Shown here: positions 15,850 through 24,069 of the stretch, one piece after another
Layout of the letters: each line of letters starts with the position of its first letter
Position numbering within the stretch: position 1 is the first letter of the stretch
DNA from: UBA3210 sp963623095
Lineage (GTDB): Bacteria > Bacillota_I > Bacilli_A > RFN20 > CAG-449
Assembly: GCA_963623095.1 (NCBI GenBank)
Contig: CAVFKD010000003.1
Span: 1-64,000, forward strand
Length of the DNA: 64,000 bases
Reading direction: 5' to 3'
Translations under genes and position numbers: made by a program
The notes under the pieces: model-generated
The model's input: only the letters and a program-made list of their open reading frames with translations
Database searches by the model: none
What the model was told of the DNA's origin: nothing

Positions 15850-18411
15850 TTAGTTATTTTTGAATGTGAAGTTATTATTTTCAAAATCGATGTAGACTTT
15901 GGATTTTTCTTTAATTGTACCTTTAATTATTTCTCGAGCAAGAGGAGTTTCAATTTCTCTTTGGATATAACGTTTTAATGGTCTAGCACCATATATTTTA
16001 TCAAATCCTTGAGAGATGATTTCATCAGTTGCTTTGTCAGATAAAGTAACAGTGATTTGAAGTTTTTCAAGACGGTTTTCAAGTTCTTTAATAAACTTGT
16101 TAACAATCTTTTTAACAACTGAATCATCAAGAGAATTAAAGTAAATAATTTCATCAATTCTATTTAAGAATTCTGGTTTGAATCTAGATTTTAATTCATT
16201 CGCGACTGCATCTTGATTTTCTTTAGTATTACCATTTAAGAGGTATTCACTACCAATGTTACTTGTCATGATGAGAATAGTGTTTTTAAAATCAACAACT
16301 CGACCTTGAGAATCGGTCAATCTACCATCATCAAGAACTTGTAATAAGATATTAAAGACATCTGGATGAGCTTTTTCAATTTCATCTAATAAGACGATTG
16401 AATAAGGCTTTCTTCTAACCGCTTCAGTTAATTGGCCACCTTCTTCATAGCCGACATATCCTGGAGGGGCTCCAAGTAATCTAGATACGGAGAATTTTTC
16501 CATGTATTCTGACATATCGATACGAATAATTTGTGCTTCAGAATCAAATAAGTTACTCGCAAGAGCTTTAGCGATTTCAGTTTTACCAACACCAGTAGGA
16601 CCTAAGAAAAGGAAACTACCAATAGGTTTATTTTCATCGTTAATTCCTGCACGATTTCTAATAATTGCATCACTGACTTTAGTAATTGCATCATCTTGAC
16701 CAATGACTCTTTCTTTTAATTTATCTGCGAGAGTTAAGATCTTTTGTGATTCAGATTGCTTTAACTTAGTGACTGGAATATTAGTCCATTTAGAGATGAC
16801 TTTTGCGATGTTATCTTCATTGACAACTTCATCAAGCATCTTTTCTTCATTACCTTCATTAGTTTGTGCATCTTTAATTTGCTTTTCTAAAGATGGGATA
16901 ACGCTATATTGGATTCTACTTGCTTCTTGATAATCTGCGTTTTGCATTGCTTTTTCTAAATCTAATTTAGCTTGTTCTAATTTAGCTTTAGTATCTTTAG
17001 AAGAAGATAACTTTTGCTTTTCTAATTGCCATTTTGCATTGAATTTAGCTTGTTCTTCTTTTAAATTTGCGATTTCTTTATCCATTTCTTCAAGACGTTT
17101 TTTAGCTTCATCTGAATCTTCTTTTTGAATAGAGACTCTTTCAATTTCAAGTTGCATTAACTTACGATTGATTTCATCTAATTCAGTTGGAAGAGAATCA
17201 ATTTGCATTCTTACTTCTGAACAAGCTTCATCAACTAAGTCAATTGCCTTATCAGGTAAGAATCTATCAGAAATATATCTATTTGATAAAGTTGCGGCAG
17301 CGACTAATGCAGAGTCAAGAATTTGAACACCATGATAAGATTCATATCTTTCTTTTAATCCTCTTAAAATAGAGATAGTATCTTCAACAGTTGGTTCATC
17401 AACTAAGACTTTTTGCATTCTTCTTTCAAATGCAGCATCTTTTTCAATATATTTACGATATTCATCTAATGTAGTCGCGCCAATACAATGTAGTTCGCCT
17501 CTTGCCAACATTGGTTTTAATAAGTTCGCTGCATCCATCGCGCCATCTGTTTTACCTGCGCCAATAAGAGTGTGAATTTCATCAATAAAGAGAATGATTT
17601 TACCTTCTGATTTAGTGATTTCATTTAAGACTGCTTTTAAACGATCTTCAAATTCGCCACGATATTTAGCTCCAGCGATTAATGCGCCTAAATCAAGTTC
17701 GAAAATAGTTTTATCTTTTAATGTGAAAGGAACATCACCTTTGAATATACGCCATGCTAATCCTTCAACTACCGCGGTTTTACCAACACCAGGTTCACCA
17801 ATTAAAACTGGGTTATTTTTAGTTTTACGGCAGAGAATTTGCATAACTCTTCTAATTTGTTCATCTCGACCAATAATAGGATCAATCTTACCTCTTGCGA
17901 CATCGTCGGTTAAATTACGACCATATTTCTTTAATACTTCGTATTTTTCTTCTGGGTTTTGATCTTCGACTTTAGAATTACCACGTAATTCCTTAATCGC
18001 AGTTTCTACCTTCTTTTTAGTGAAGTTAGGAATTGATAATAGTTTATTAACAATGGAATGTTTTGAATCAAAAATAGCTAAGATTAAATGTTCAACAGAG
18101 ATGAATTTATCTCCATAAGCTTTACGATAATTATCTGCGTTATGTAACATGTTATTAAAGTCAGTTGAAATATAGATATTATCTACATTTTGTGACTTTG
18201 CTTTTGACTTTATAAATCCATCAACTGTATCTTTGAATAAATCAACTGGAGCTTGAATCTTGCCCAAAATGTTTTTAAGCATAGAATCATTGTCATCAAG
18301 CATCGCTTTAATAACGTGAGGTACATCTACTTCACAAGAAAAATTATCTTTTGCGATTTCACTAGAACTATTAATGATTTTAATTACTTTTTCTGTATAA
18401 TTGTTTTCCAT
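15850..18411 (-). CDS. clpB: ATP-dependent chaperone ClpB
   Basis: ClpB (853 residues from the chosen start) is the hexameric AAA+ disaggregase that rescues aggregated proteins with DnaK. The order is an N-terminal Clp repeat domain (about 1-145), first AAA+ module (GEPGVGKTA, LFIDEIHTL), coiled-coil middle domain (about 390-510, KLMQLEIERVSIQKE), and second AAA+ module (GPTGVGKTEIAK, VLLDEIEKAH) with C-terminal domain. I chose the ATG at 18411, encoding MENNYTEK, because AAAAAGGAGGT lies directly upstream; the in-frame ATG at 18438 lies before that site and inside CIRCE. It is controlled by two CIRCE elements, as in Mollicutes. Confidence 0.97.
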   Translation of the reverse strand: MENNYTEKVIKIINSSSEIAKDNFSCEVDVPHVIKAMLDDNDSMLKNILGKIQAPVDLFKDTVDGFIKSKAKSQNVDNIYISTDFNNMLHNADNYRKAYGDKFISVEHLILAIFDSKHSIVNKLLSIPNFTKKKVETAIKELRGNSKVEDQNPEEKYEVLKKYGRNLTDDVARGKIDPIIGRDEQIRRVMQILCRKTKNNPVLIGEPGVGKTAVVEGLAWRIFKGDVPFTLKDKTIFELDLGALIAGAKYRGEFEDRLKAVLNEITKSEGKIILFIDEIHTLIGAGKTDGAMDAANLLKPMLARGELHCIGATTLDEYRKYIEKDAAFERRMQKVLVDEPTVEDTISILRGLKERYESYHGVQILDSALVAAATLSNRYISDRFLPDKAIDLVDEACSEVRMQIDSLPTELDEINRKLMQLEIERVSIQKEDSDEAKKRLEEMDKEIANLKEEQAKFNAKWQLEKQKLSSSKDTKAKLEQAKLDLEKAMQNADYQEASRIQYSVIPSLEKQIKDAQTNEGNEEKMLDEVVNEDNIAKVISKWTNIPVTKLKQSESQKILTLADKLKERVIGQDDAITKVSDAIIRNRAGINDENKPIGSFLFLGPTGVGKTEIAKALASNLFDSEAQIIRIDMSEYMEKFSVSRLLGAPPGYVGYEEGGQLTEAVRRKPYSIVLLDEIEKAHPDVFNILLQVLDDGRLTDSQGRVVDFKNTILIMTSNIGSEYLLNGNTKENQDAVANELKSRFKPEFLNRIDEIIYFNSLDDSVVKKIVNKFIKELENRLEKLQITVTLSDKATDEIISQGFDKIYGARPLKRYIQREIETPLAREIIKGTIKEKSKVYIDFENNNFTFKNN

Positions 18412-18427
18412 AAATTTTACCTCCTTT

Positions 18428-18454
18428 TTAGCACTCACAACCTTTGAATGCTAA
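18428..18454 (-). promoter_or_regulatory. CIRCE operator, proximal copy
   Basis: TTAGCACTC (18428-18436), nine-base spacer, GAATGCTAA (18446-18454): the HrcA operator with one mismatch (GAA for GAG). It lies between the probable -10 region and the clpB ribosome-binding site, so bound HrcA would block transcription. Confidence 0.92.
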
Positions 18455-18458
18455 TTAT

Positions 18459-18486
18459 AGTCTAACACTAATTTTAGCAATGTCAA
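18459..18486 (-). promoter_or_regulatory. Probable clpB promoter between the two CIRCE copies
   Basis: -35 TTGACA (18486-18481) with -10 TAGACT (18464-18459) at 16 bp. A better -10, TATAAT (18459-18454), lies 21 bp away, which is too far for normal spacing, so the exact -10 is uncertain. The -35 falls inside the distal CIRCE. Confidence 0.5.
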
Positions 18487-18500
18487 TAAAAGAGTGCTAA
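18474..18500 (-). promoter_or_regulatory. CIRCE operator, distal copy
   Basis: TTAGCAATG (18474-18482), nine-base spacer, GAGTGCTAA (18492-18500). One arm is perfect and the other has two changes. Arm length and spacing match the HrcA site exactly. It overlaps the -35 of clpB. Confidence 0.8.
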
Positions 18501-18529
18501 AAAATAAAAATAATTTAAAATTTAATTTT

Positions 18530-18580
18530 TTGTAAATAAAAAGCTAATGAAGAGGTAAGCAAGTTTCCTTCATTAGCTTT
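18530..18580 (-). terminator. Terminator with 13-bp stem after the small membrane ORF
   Basis: AAAGCTAATGAAG (18540-18552) and CTTCATTAGCTTT (18568-18580) pair perfectly around a 15-base loop. On the minus strand the stem is followed by CTTTTTATTTA. It would end transcription of the QueT/small-ORF unit before the clpB promoter region. Confidence 0.85.
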
Positions 18581-18601
18581 AATCAATTTTATTTTAATAA
18601 G

Positions 18602-18790
18602 TTATTTTTTCTTGTTTTCAATTATTGAGAATGTTAGCGCTAAAACAAGAGAGATAGCAAATAGAATAATACTAAAAGTAATGTTTAATGTTCCATTTGT
18701 TGTATTAATACTTTGTGCTATAAAACTTAATCCTAAAAGGATAATTGAACTTGTCGAGATAAAAGCAAATATATTTGATAATTTTATAAT
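18602..18790 (-). CDS. Small two-helix membrane protein with probable ATT start
   Basis: A 62-codon frame with two hydrophobic segments (FAFISTSSIILLGLSFIA and FSIILFAISLVLALTF) and a charged ENKKK tail, which is the composition of a real small membrane protein. A good AGGAG (18802-18798) lies seven bases before ATT 18790-18788. No ATG, GTG or TTG exists in frame nearby, and the only upstream ATG (out of reach) is followed at once by TAA. Initiation at ATT is therefore proposed; the alternative is a gene whose start has mutated. The ribosome-binding site overlaps the stop of the preceding fragment ORF, and a strong terminator follows. No family is recognised. Confidence 0.55.
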   Translation of the reverse strand: MIKLSNIFAFISTSSIILLGLSFIAQSINTTNGTLNITFSIILFAISLVLALTFSIIENKKK

Positions 18791-18800
18791 AATTAATCTC

Positions 18801-18968
18801 CTAAATAAAATTATATATTTTTACATTAGATGTGTATGTATAACCATCATTCCACCACCATAAGAATTGATAGGCACTAATAAATTCAACACTATAATTT
18901 AATATAAATGCATCTCAAAAACTATAATTAAACAGCATAGATAATGTTATTATTGATTCTTCTAACAT
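18801..18968 (-). pseudogene. Small ORF or gene remnant with one in-frame TGA
   Basis: Reading from ATG 18968, 17 codons precede TGA (18917-18915). The same frame then continues for 37 codons (DAFILNYSVEF.., QFLWWWNDGYTYTSNVKIY) to TAG at 18803-18801. The aromatic, Tyr/Thr-rich end looks protein-like rather than random and resembles a secreted or surface domain tail. There is no good ribosome-binding site. It may be a decayed gene, or a short coding ORF if TGA were read as an amino acid. It lies between queT-like and the ATT-start ORF, and its stop overlaps the next AGGAG. Confidence 0.3.
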
Positions 18969-18988
18969 GCAACTGTCTTATCGTCATC

Positions 18989-19516
18989 TTATGCATCTTG
19001 ATTAACACCTAATAATTTAGGTAACCAAGTTTTAGTCGCATAATATAGAGGAATTCCTACTCCGTATACTGCGATAGCTTCTCCACCTGCGACAATACCA
19101 AATTCGATCCAATACATTCCCCAATTTAATTCATCTGGTAAAGATAAAATTAATACAATAGGAACTAATATTGCATTTAATAAGACAAGTCCGATTCCGT
19201 ATAGAGGTAATCTGAAATAGTCTTTTTTGAATAATTTTCCAATTAGGAAAATAAATGAAGTACCAAGTAATGTTGCCACAGTACCCATTGTTGCATCTAA
19301 TATTCCAAACCCAAATGCGAGGTTATAAATGAAACATCCAATTGATGTTCCTAAAATGACTTCTGGAACGAAAAATGCTAGAATGCAAAATCCTTCCGCG
19401 AGTCTGACATTTGCCATATACCCACTTGCTAAATTACCTTCTACTAAGCATAAAACAAAGTAGAGTGCAGCAATTGAGGCAGCAAAGGTCATTCTTTTAA
19501 CTATTGTTCTTTTCAT
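18989..19516 (-). CDS. QueT-family transporter (ECF substrate-binding subunit, queuosine precursor type)
   Basis: A 175-residue integral membrane protein with about five to six helices. The segment NVRLAEGFCILAFFVPEVILG with GCFIYNLAFGFGILD matches the QueT signature (VR.SEAL...PFF...., G..I.NL..G.GLLD). QueT is the specificity subunit that pairs with the shared ECF energizing module to import queuosine precursors; those ATPase and T subunits are not in this window. The start ATG 19516 lies eight bases after AGGAG, which itself forms one arm of a regulatory hairpin in a structured leader. Confidence 0.82.
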   Translation of the reverse strand: MKRTIVKRMTFAASIAALYFVLCLVEGNLASGYMANVRLAEGFCILAFFVPEVILGTSIGCFIYNLAFGFGILDATMGTVATLLGTSFIFLIGKLFKKDYFRLPLYGIGLVLLNAILVPIVLILSLPDELNWGMYWIEFGIVAGGEAIAVYGVGIPLYYATKTWLPKLLGVNQDA

Positions 19517-19666
19517 AAAAAAATCTCCTATGCACCAAAATTACAAAACACAGGAGATATAAAATATCTAATTTAAGTCCGAGTTTTGTTTAAAGGAAGG
19601 ATGGTTCATGAACTCCCTGGTCAAAATGACCTTTATAAATATAATAGGATATTTAATAGATTTCAA
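19517..19666 (-). promoter_or_regulatory. Riboswitch-like structured leader of the QueT gene, with promoter
   Basis: Promoter: -35 TTGAAA (19666-19661), 17-bp spacer, -10 TATATT (19643-19638). The leader of about 115 bases begins with hairpin GGTCA-TTT-TGACC (19631-19619), then a GTTCATGAAC-centred hairpin (about 19615-19600), a possible AAAGG/CCTTT closing stem, and a possible GAGTT/AACTC long-range pairing. Next comes AGATAT-TTT-ATATCT (19569-19555). Its 3' arm is also part of ATCTCCT (19558-19552), which pairs with AGGAGAT (19529-19523) before seven T. The two hairpins exclude each other, and the second hides the ribosome-binding site. A preQ1 or queuine-type ligand is inferred only from the gene. 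I could not match the known preQ1-I or preQ1-II consensus. Confidence 0.6.
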
Positions 19667-19681
19667 CTTAAAATTTTATTA

Positions 19682-19710
19682 TTGTAAATATTTATAAGAT
19701 TTTATAAAAT
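19682..19710 (+). promoter_or_regulatory. tRNA-Thr promoter
   Basis: -35 TTGTAA (19682-19687), 17-bp spacer, -10 TAAAAT (19705-19710), ten bases before the tRNA. Confidence 0.6.
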
Positions 19711-19719
19711 AGTGATGTT

Positions 19720-19795
19720 GCCGAAATAGCTTAGTTGGTAGAGCAACGCACTCGTAACGCGTAGGTCGTAAGTTCAAGTCTTATTTTCGGCACCA
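19720..19795 (+). tRNA. tRNA-Thr (anticodon CGT)
   Basis: 76 bases including an encoded CCA. The acceptor arm GCCGAAA pairs with TTTCGGC, and the D arm is AGCTTAGTTGGTAGAGC. The anticodon loop CTCGTAA gives CGT, which reads ACG. The T arm contains GTTCAAGTC. The anticodon stem has one A-C mismatch next to the loop. Discriminator A. Confidence 0.95.
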
Positions 19796-19805
19796 CTTGA
19801 AATTA

Positions 19806-19830
19806 AAAACATGGTCACTGACCATGTTTT
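19806..19830. terminator. Bidirectional terminator between tRNA-Thr and the EAL gene
   Basis: AAAACATGGT (19806-19815) and ACCATGTTTT (19821-19830) with a five-base loop; T-rich tails on both strands. Confidence 0.9.
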
Positions 19831-19834
19831 CTTT

Positions 19835-22378
19835 TTAGAATAAATTTTTACCTTTCATTAAATCAATGATTTCTTCATAAGGTAGAGGTTTAGAAAAATA
19901 ATAACCTTGAATTCTTTCACAACCTACATCTTTTAAGAAATTGAAATGTTCTTTTGTTTCAACCCCTTCAGTAAGAGTACGGATATGTAGTTTTTTAGCC
20001 ATTGAGATAGTGGAAGAAATAATAGTTTTTGATTTGTCATTAAAGTTTCTTAAGAATGCCATATCGATTTTAATTTCATCAAATGGATAATCTTTTAAAA
20101 CATTTAATGAAGAATATCCTGAACCGAAATCATCCATCCATACTTCATAACCAGCATCTCTAAATTGATTAATTGCTTTTGTAATTAATTTAGGATCTTT
20201 CATCGCGATAGACTCGGTAATTTCAATACAAATATATTTACGATCGATATTGTATTTTGCAACTGCTTTTTCTAATTCATCAAATGGTTGACATGCTGTA
20301 AAATCTGCGCGTGATAAGTTAATAGAAATAGGTACAATTTGATGACCTAGGTCTAATTCATAACGTAATTTTTCACAGACTTTATTAATGACAAAGATAT
20401 CTAATTTATAGATTAAATTGCTATCTTCTAATATGGAAATAAAATCTCCAGGTGGTAAGAAACCATAAATAGGATCAATCCATCTAGTTAAAGCTTCCAT
20501 CGCGACTAAATGGTTTTCTTTAGTACCAATAACTGGTTGGAAATATATTTTAATCCATTCGTTTTCAACAGCTTTATCAACGTTATCAATAATGTAATTC
20601 TTTTTGATAATCTTATTTTTTAATTCTTCATCGAATTCTTTATAATTGATATTTAAATCATGCTTAATTTCTTGACAAGCAAGTTGAGCAAAATCAACCC
20701 AGCTCGCAGGATCTTCATTTAAAGAAGGGACATAAGCACCTGCTTTTAATTTTAATAAATAAGAAGGATCTAAAGATGAAGTTTTTTCAACAACTGATTC
20801 GATTCTTTGATAAGTATTTGAATCATTATATTCATCATAAACAACGAATCTATCATCACCATAACGAGCGATTTTTAATCCAGGATAAGTGGTTTGTAAT
20901 AATGAAGCAAATTTCTTTAATAACTCATTACCATTTTTTAATCCCATACCTAAGTTATAATACTTAAAATCTTGAATATCATAGAATACGATATGACCTT
21001 TATTCGAAGAAGAATCATTGGATAATTCTAATTTTTTATTAGATAAGAAGTTAATAAAATAAGTAAGAGTGTATACACCTGTTAAATTATCATAATTCAA
21101 TGATTCTAAGTTAGTGACATCACGAACAAATATCATAACTTCTTTGCAATAGTTATAAATGCTTTGGTTATATAAAACAATGGTTGTTTCATATATGTGT
21201 TCTTTACCATCGAGATTGATTTTAGAATTTAGGGTAATATAATTATTGTACTTATTTAAATTTAAATATAGATATTCTTTATTTAATACTTTTTTATATG
21301 CAACACGATTTTCAAGTGAGATAAATTGTTCGGCATATTCATTAATAATTGTATCAAAGTCATTATATTGAGAAAATATATCAGTAAATGGTTCAACAGC
21401 TTTAAATAAAGTTACTTTACCACTTTCTAAATCAACATAATATTCAACTAAATTACTTCTTGAAATAGCTTCACGGAAGATTTGATATTTTTTATATACT
21501 TCGGAAGTATTTATTGAATCATATTCTTCTTTATTAATTTCTTCCATTAAACCCATTACTTCTTCTGGATTTTCTTTATCATCAAAACGGTTAGTAGTTA
21601 AACTTAAACGGAAGAATTTATTTTTAAAATTTTTTCCTTGGAAAATAACGCTGACTGATGAATTACCTTTAGTTAGAGAATTGATAGATTCTAATACTTC
21701 TTTTTGATAACCTTCGTTAACTAAATCTTTAACAATGCTTTCAGGAGCATCTCTATAGACAAAATTAGGTATTGTAAAACGTTCCATTGTTTCTTCTGGA
21801 ACAATTACTAAAGACAAATTAGGATAATACCAAAAAAGACTAGAAGAAGATGATTTTAGATTTTTTTCATAAGCGTAACGATCAAATACTTGTCTTGCGG
21901 TAATTAATGGTTTAATGCTAAAAGCTAAATGAGAAATAACTTCTTTATCTTCATCATTCCAAATTCTAGTTTCTTCATTTTCATATGGTTGGAATGAAAC
22001 AAATCCTAAACATATATTTTTATCTAAGAAACCATATACTAGATTATTAACCGCGGTTGCATTTCTTGCCGCGGATACATTATCATCAAAAACTTGAACT
22101 GGATCATCTTTAAACATGCTTTGTAAATGATCGATATCAGAGTCAGGAAAAACAATTAAATTTTTATGCATAGTGATAGATTTTGGACCTTTAGAAGAAA
22201 CATAAGGGTATAAATAATGATTCTTACTGCCTGCGTTTTCACATACATATATTTGTTGTAAATGTAATTTTTCGCATACATAGTCTAAAATCGATATTAC
22301 ATCTTTAACGGTAATTTCGTTTGAATTAAAAACTTTATCATGAAATTCTTCTAATTTCTTTTTAATATCTTTATCCAT
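19835..22378 (-). CDS. EAL-domain c-di-GMP phosphodiesterase with degenerate GGDEF
   Basis: An 847-residue soluble signalling protein without membrane segments. Residues about 1-170 look like a GAF-type sensor domain and 290-420 like a PAS-type region. Residues 425-590 form a GGDEF domain whose signature is YGDDRF (506-511) instead of GGDEF, so it is probably not a cyclase. Residues 605-847 form an EAL domain with EAL itself (628-630), IEITES, DDFGSGYSSL, KIDMAFL and EGVET, so c-di-GMP hydrolysis is expected. It is monocistronic with a promoter at 22403-22430. No other c-di-GMP protein is in the window. Confidence 0.9.
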   Translation of the reverse strand: MDKDIKKKLEEFHDKVFNSNEITVKDVISILDYVCEKLHLQQIYVCENAGSKNHYLYPYVSSKGPKSITMHKNLIVFPDSDIDHLQSMFKDDPVQVFDDNVSAARNATAVNNLVYGFLDKNICLGFVSFQPYENEETRIWNDEDKEVISHLAFSIKPLITARQVFDRYAYEKNLKSSSSSLFWYYPNLSLVIVPEETMERFTIPNFVYRDAPESIVKDLVNEGYQKEVLESINSLTKGNSSVSVIFQGKNFKNKFFRLSLTTNRFDDKENPEEVMGLMEEINKEEYDSINTSEVYKKYQIFREAISRSNLVEYYVDLESGKVTLFKAVEPFTDIFSQYNDFDTIINEYAEQFISLENRVAYKKVLNKEYLYLNLNKYNNYITLNSKINLDGKEHIYETTIVLYNQSIYNYCKEVMIFVRDVTNLESLNYDNLTGVYTLTYFINFLSNKKLELSNDSSSNKGHIVFYDIQDFKYYNLGMGLKNGNELLKKFASLLQTTYPGLKIARYGDDRFVVYDEYNDSNTYQRIESVVEKTSSLDPSYLLKLKAGAYVPSLNEDPASWVDFAQLACQEIKHDLNINYKEFDEELKNKIIKKNYIIDNVDKAVENEWIKIYFQPVIGTKENHLVAMEALTRWIDPIYGFLPPGDFISILEDSNLIYKLDIFVINKVCEKLRYELDLGHQIVPISINLSRADFTACQPFDELEKAVAKYNIDRKYICIEITESIAMKDPKLITKAINQFRDAGYEVWMDDFGSGYSSLNVLKDYPFDEIKIDMAFLRNFNDKSKTIISSTISMAKKLHIRTLTEGVETKEHFNFLKDVGCERIQGYYFSKPLPYEEIIDLMKGKNLF

Positions 22379-22402
22379 AAATTTTTTCCTCTGATTAATA
22401 TT

Positions 22403-22430
22403 ATTATATAATATTTATAAATTTTGTAAA
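22403..22430 (-). promoter_or_regulatory. Promoter of the EAL gene
   Basis: -35 TTTACA (22430-22425), 16-bp spacer, -10 TATAAT (22408-22403), about 20 bases before the start codon region. Confidence 0.6.
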
Positions 22431-22519
22431 GTACCAACCGATTTTTTAGTTTTCAATAAATAATATCTTTTTTGATTTACTAAAATATTCGATTATTTTA
22501 AAAAAATTAGAAATTAGAT

Positions 22520-23926
22520 TTAAAAATTCAATAGCTTCTTTTCGTAATGCAATATAGTTGGGAAATAGACAATATTTACTAATATCCAAGAAATAGGGAA
22601 TGCTGCATATAACCAGAATATTGTATGAAATGTTGGCATATTGAATAATGTGCATAAGAATAATATTCTTGTTCCTGAACAACCAATCATAGTGATAATT
22701 GCCGGAGGAGTTGATACTTTCATACCTCTTAGATAATTAGAATTTAATCCCATCCAACCATCTAACCAATAAGTTAATGACATGATTAATAATCTTTCTC
22801 TACCTGCCGAAAGTGCGTTAGTTATTTCCATACCATCGGATTGTTTAATAAAGATTGATAATAGTTGATAAGGAAGAGTTAAACTTAAAGTTACTGCGAT
22901 AGCCCAAAATATCATTTGCCAAATAAAGCAAAACCAATAACTTTTTTTCATATTTTCTTTCTTATTCGCACCAAAATTTTGTCCTGTAAAAGAGATTAAT
23001 CCAATGGAAAAAGCATCTAACATCGCGAAAATATAACCTTCTATTTGAGCGGATGCAGAAGCACCTGCGACAATTTCATTTTCATTGATAGCCACTCCAT
23101 TAATATAATAATCATGGATAGAATATAAAGAAGATTGGATTAAAACATTTGGAATATTAAATGCAAGTCCTTGTATACCTGCAGGTAGACCAATTCTTAA
23201 TATATCAAGGAATTCACGTTTAGAAATCTTTAATTCTTTTAAGCGTAATTTTACATAACCATTCTTATTGAATATAAAACAAAGAATAGTTAATATCGCT
23301 GCAAAACCTTCTGATAATATTGTGGCATATGCAACACCTGCAACATTCATTTTGAAGACAATTACGAATAATAAATCTCCTCCGACATTGATTAAACCTG
23401 AAGCAATAAGAATGTATAAAGGTCTTCTTGAATCACCTAAAGCTCTTAATATTTGTGAACCAAAGTTGTATATCATTAAAAATGGAATACCAATAAAATA
23501 TATTTTTAAATAAGTAGTTGCTTCTTCGATAATAGAAGAAGGAGTTGACATCCATACTAAGAAATATTTACTAAAAAAGAAACCAAATAATCCAAAGATA
23601 ATACCTCCAAAAAAAGCAATAATTAAGGCGGTATGCAATAATCTTTGGGCTCTAGCTTGATCGTTACTTCCTTTTGCGACACTTATACAAACATTCGCAC
23701 CTGTGGCTAAAGAGACTAATACTGTAATAATCATATTGATCAACGCAGAATTTGAACCTATCGCGCTCATGGATAAAGATCCTCCTCCATAAGTAGAAAC
23801 TGTCCATAAATCAATTGTTGTATATAATAGTTGTAAAATTGTTGTCATCATTAATGGAAGTACAAATTTAGGTATCTTCCAAAATAGATTACCGGTTGTT
23901 AAATCTAGTTCTTTTGAAGCAGTCAT
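22520..23926 (-). CDS. MATE family efflux transporter
   Basis: A 468-residue membrane protein with about 12 helices in two related halves, the usual MATE size. The N-terminus (LFWKIPKFVLPLMMTTILQLLYTTIDLWTV) and GRERLLIMSLTYWLDGW in the second half fit the family. MATE proteins export cationic compounds with Na+ or H+; the substrate cannot be told. It has a short leader with GAAAGGAAG before the start. It is probably transcribed alone; TATAAT is present upstream, without a clear -35. Confidence 0.93.
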   Translation of the reverse strand: MTASKELDLTTGNLFWKIPKFVLPLMMTTILQLLYTTIDLWTVSTYGGGSLSMSAIGSNSALINMIITVLVSLATGANVCISVAKGSNDQARAQRLLHTALIIAFFGGIIFGLFGFFFSKYFLVWMSTPSSIIEEATTYLKIYFIGIPFLMIYNFGSQILRALGDSRRPLYILIASGLINVGGDLLFVIVFKMNVAGVAYATILSEGFAAILTILCFIFNKNGYVKLRLKELKISKREFLDILRIGLPAGIQGLAFNIPNVLIQSSLYSIHDYYINGVAINENEIVAGASASAQIEGYIFAMLDAFSIGLISFTGQNFGANKKENMKKSYWFCFIWQMIFWAIAVTLSLTLPYQLLSIFIKQSDGMEITNALSAGRERLLIMSLTYWLDGWMGLNSNYLRGMKVSTPPAIITMIGCSGTRILFLCTLFNMPTFHTIFWLYAAFPISWILVNIVYFPTILHYEKKLLNF

Positions 23927-24069
23927 AAGTCTTCCTTTCTTTAAATACGGAAAATATTATAGACGGATTTATAAAATATAAAAGAATTTTTTAAATAGAT
24001 TAAATAAAATTAGTAACAATTAATTTATATCTATGATATAATGAATAATCGATTATGGGGGAAAGTTTT

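Noticed and set aside
18412..18438. Longer clpB start at 18438
   Set aside because: It would lie within the CIRCE element and before the AAAAAGGAGGT site; ClpB family members align from the ATG at 18411.
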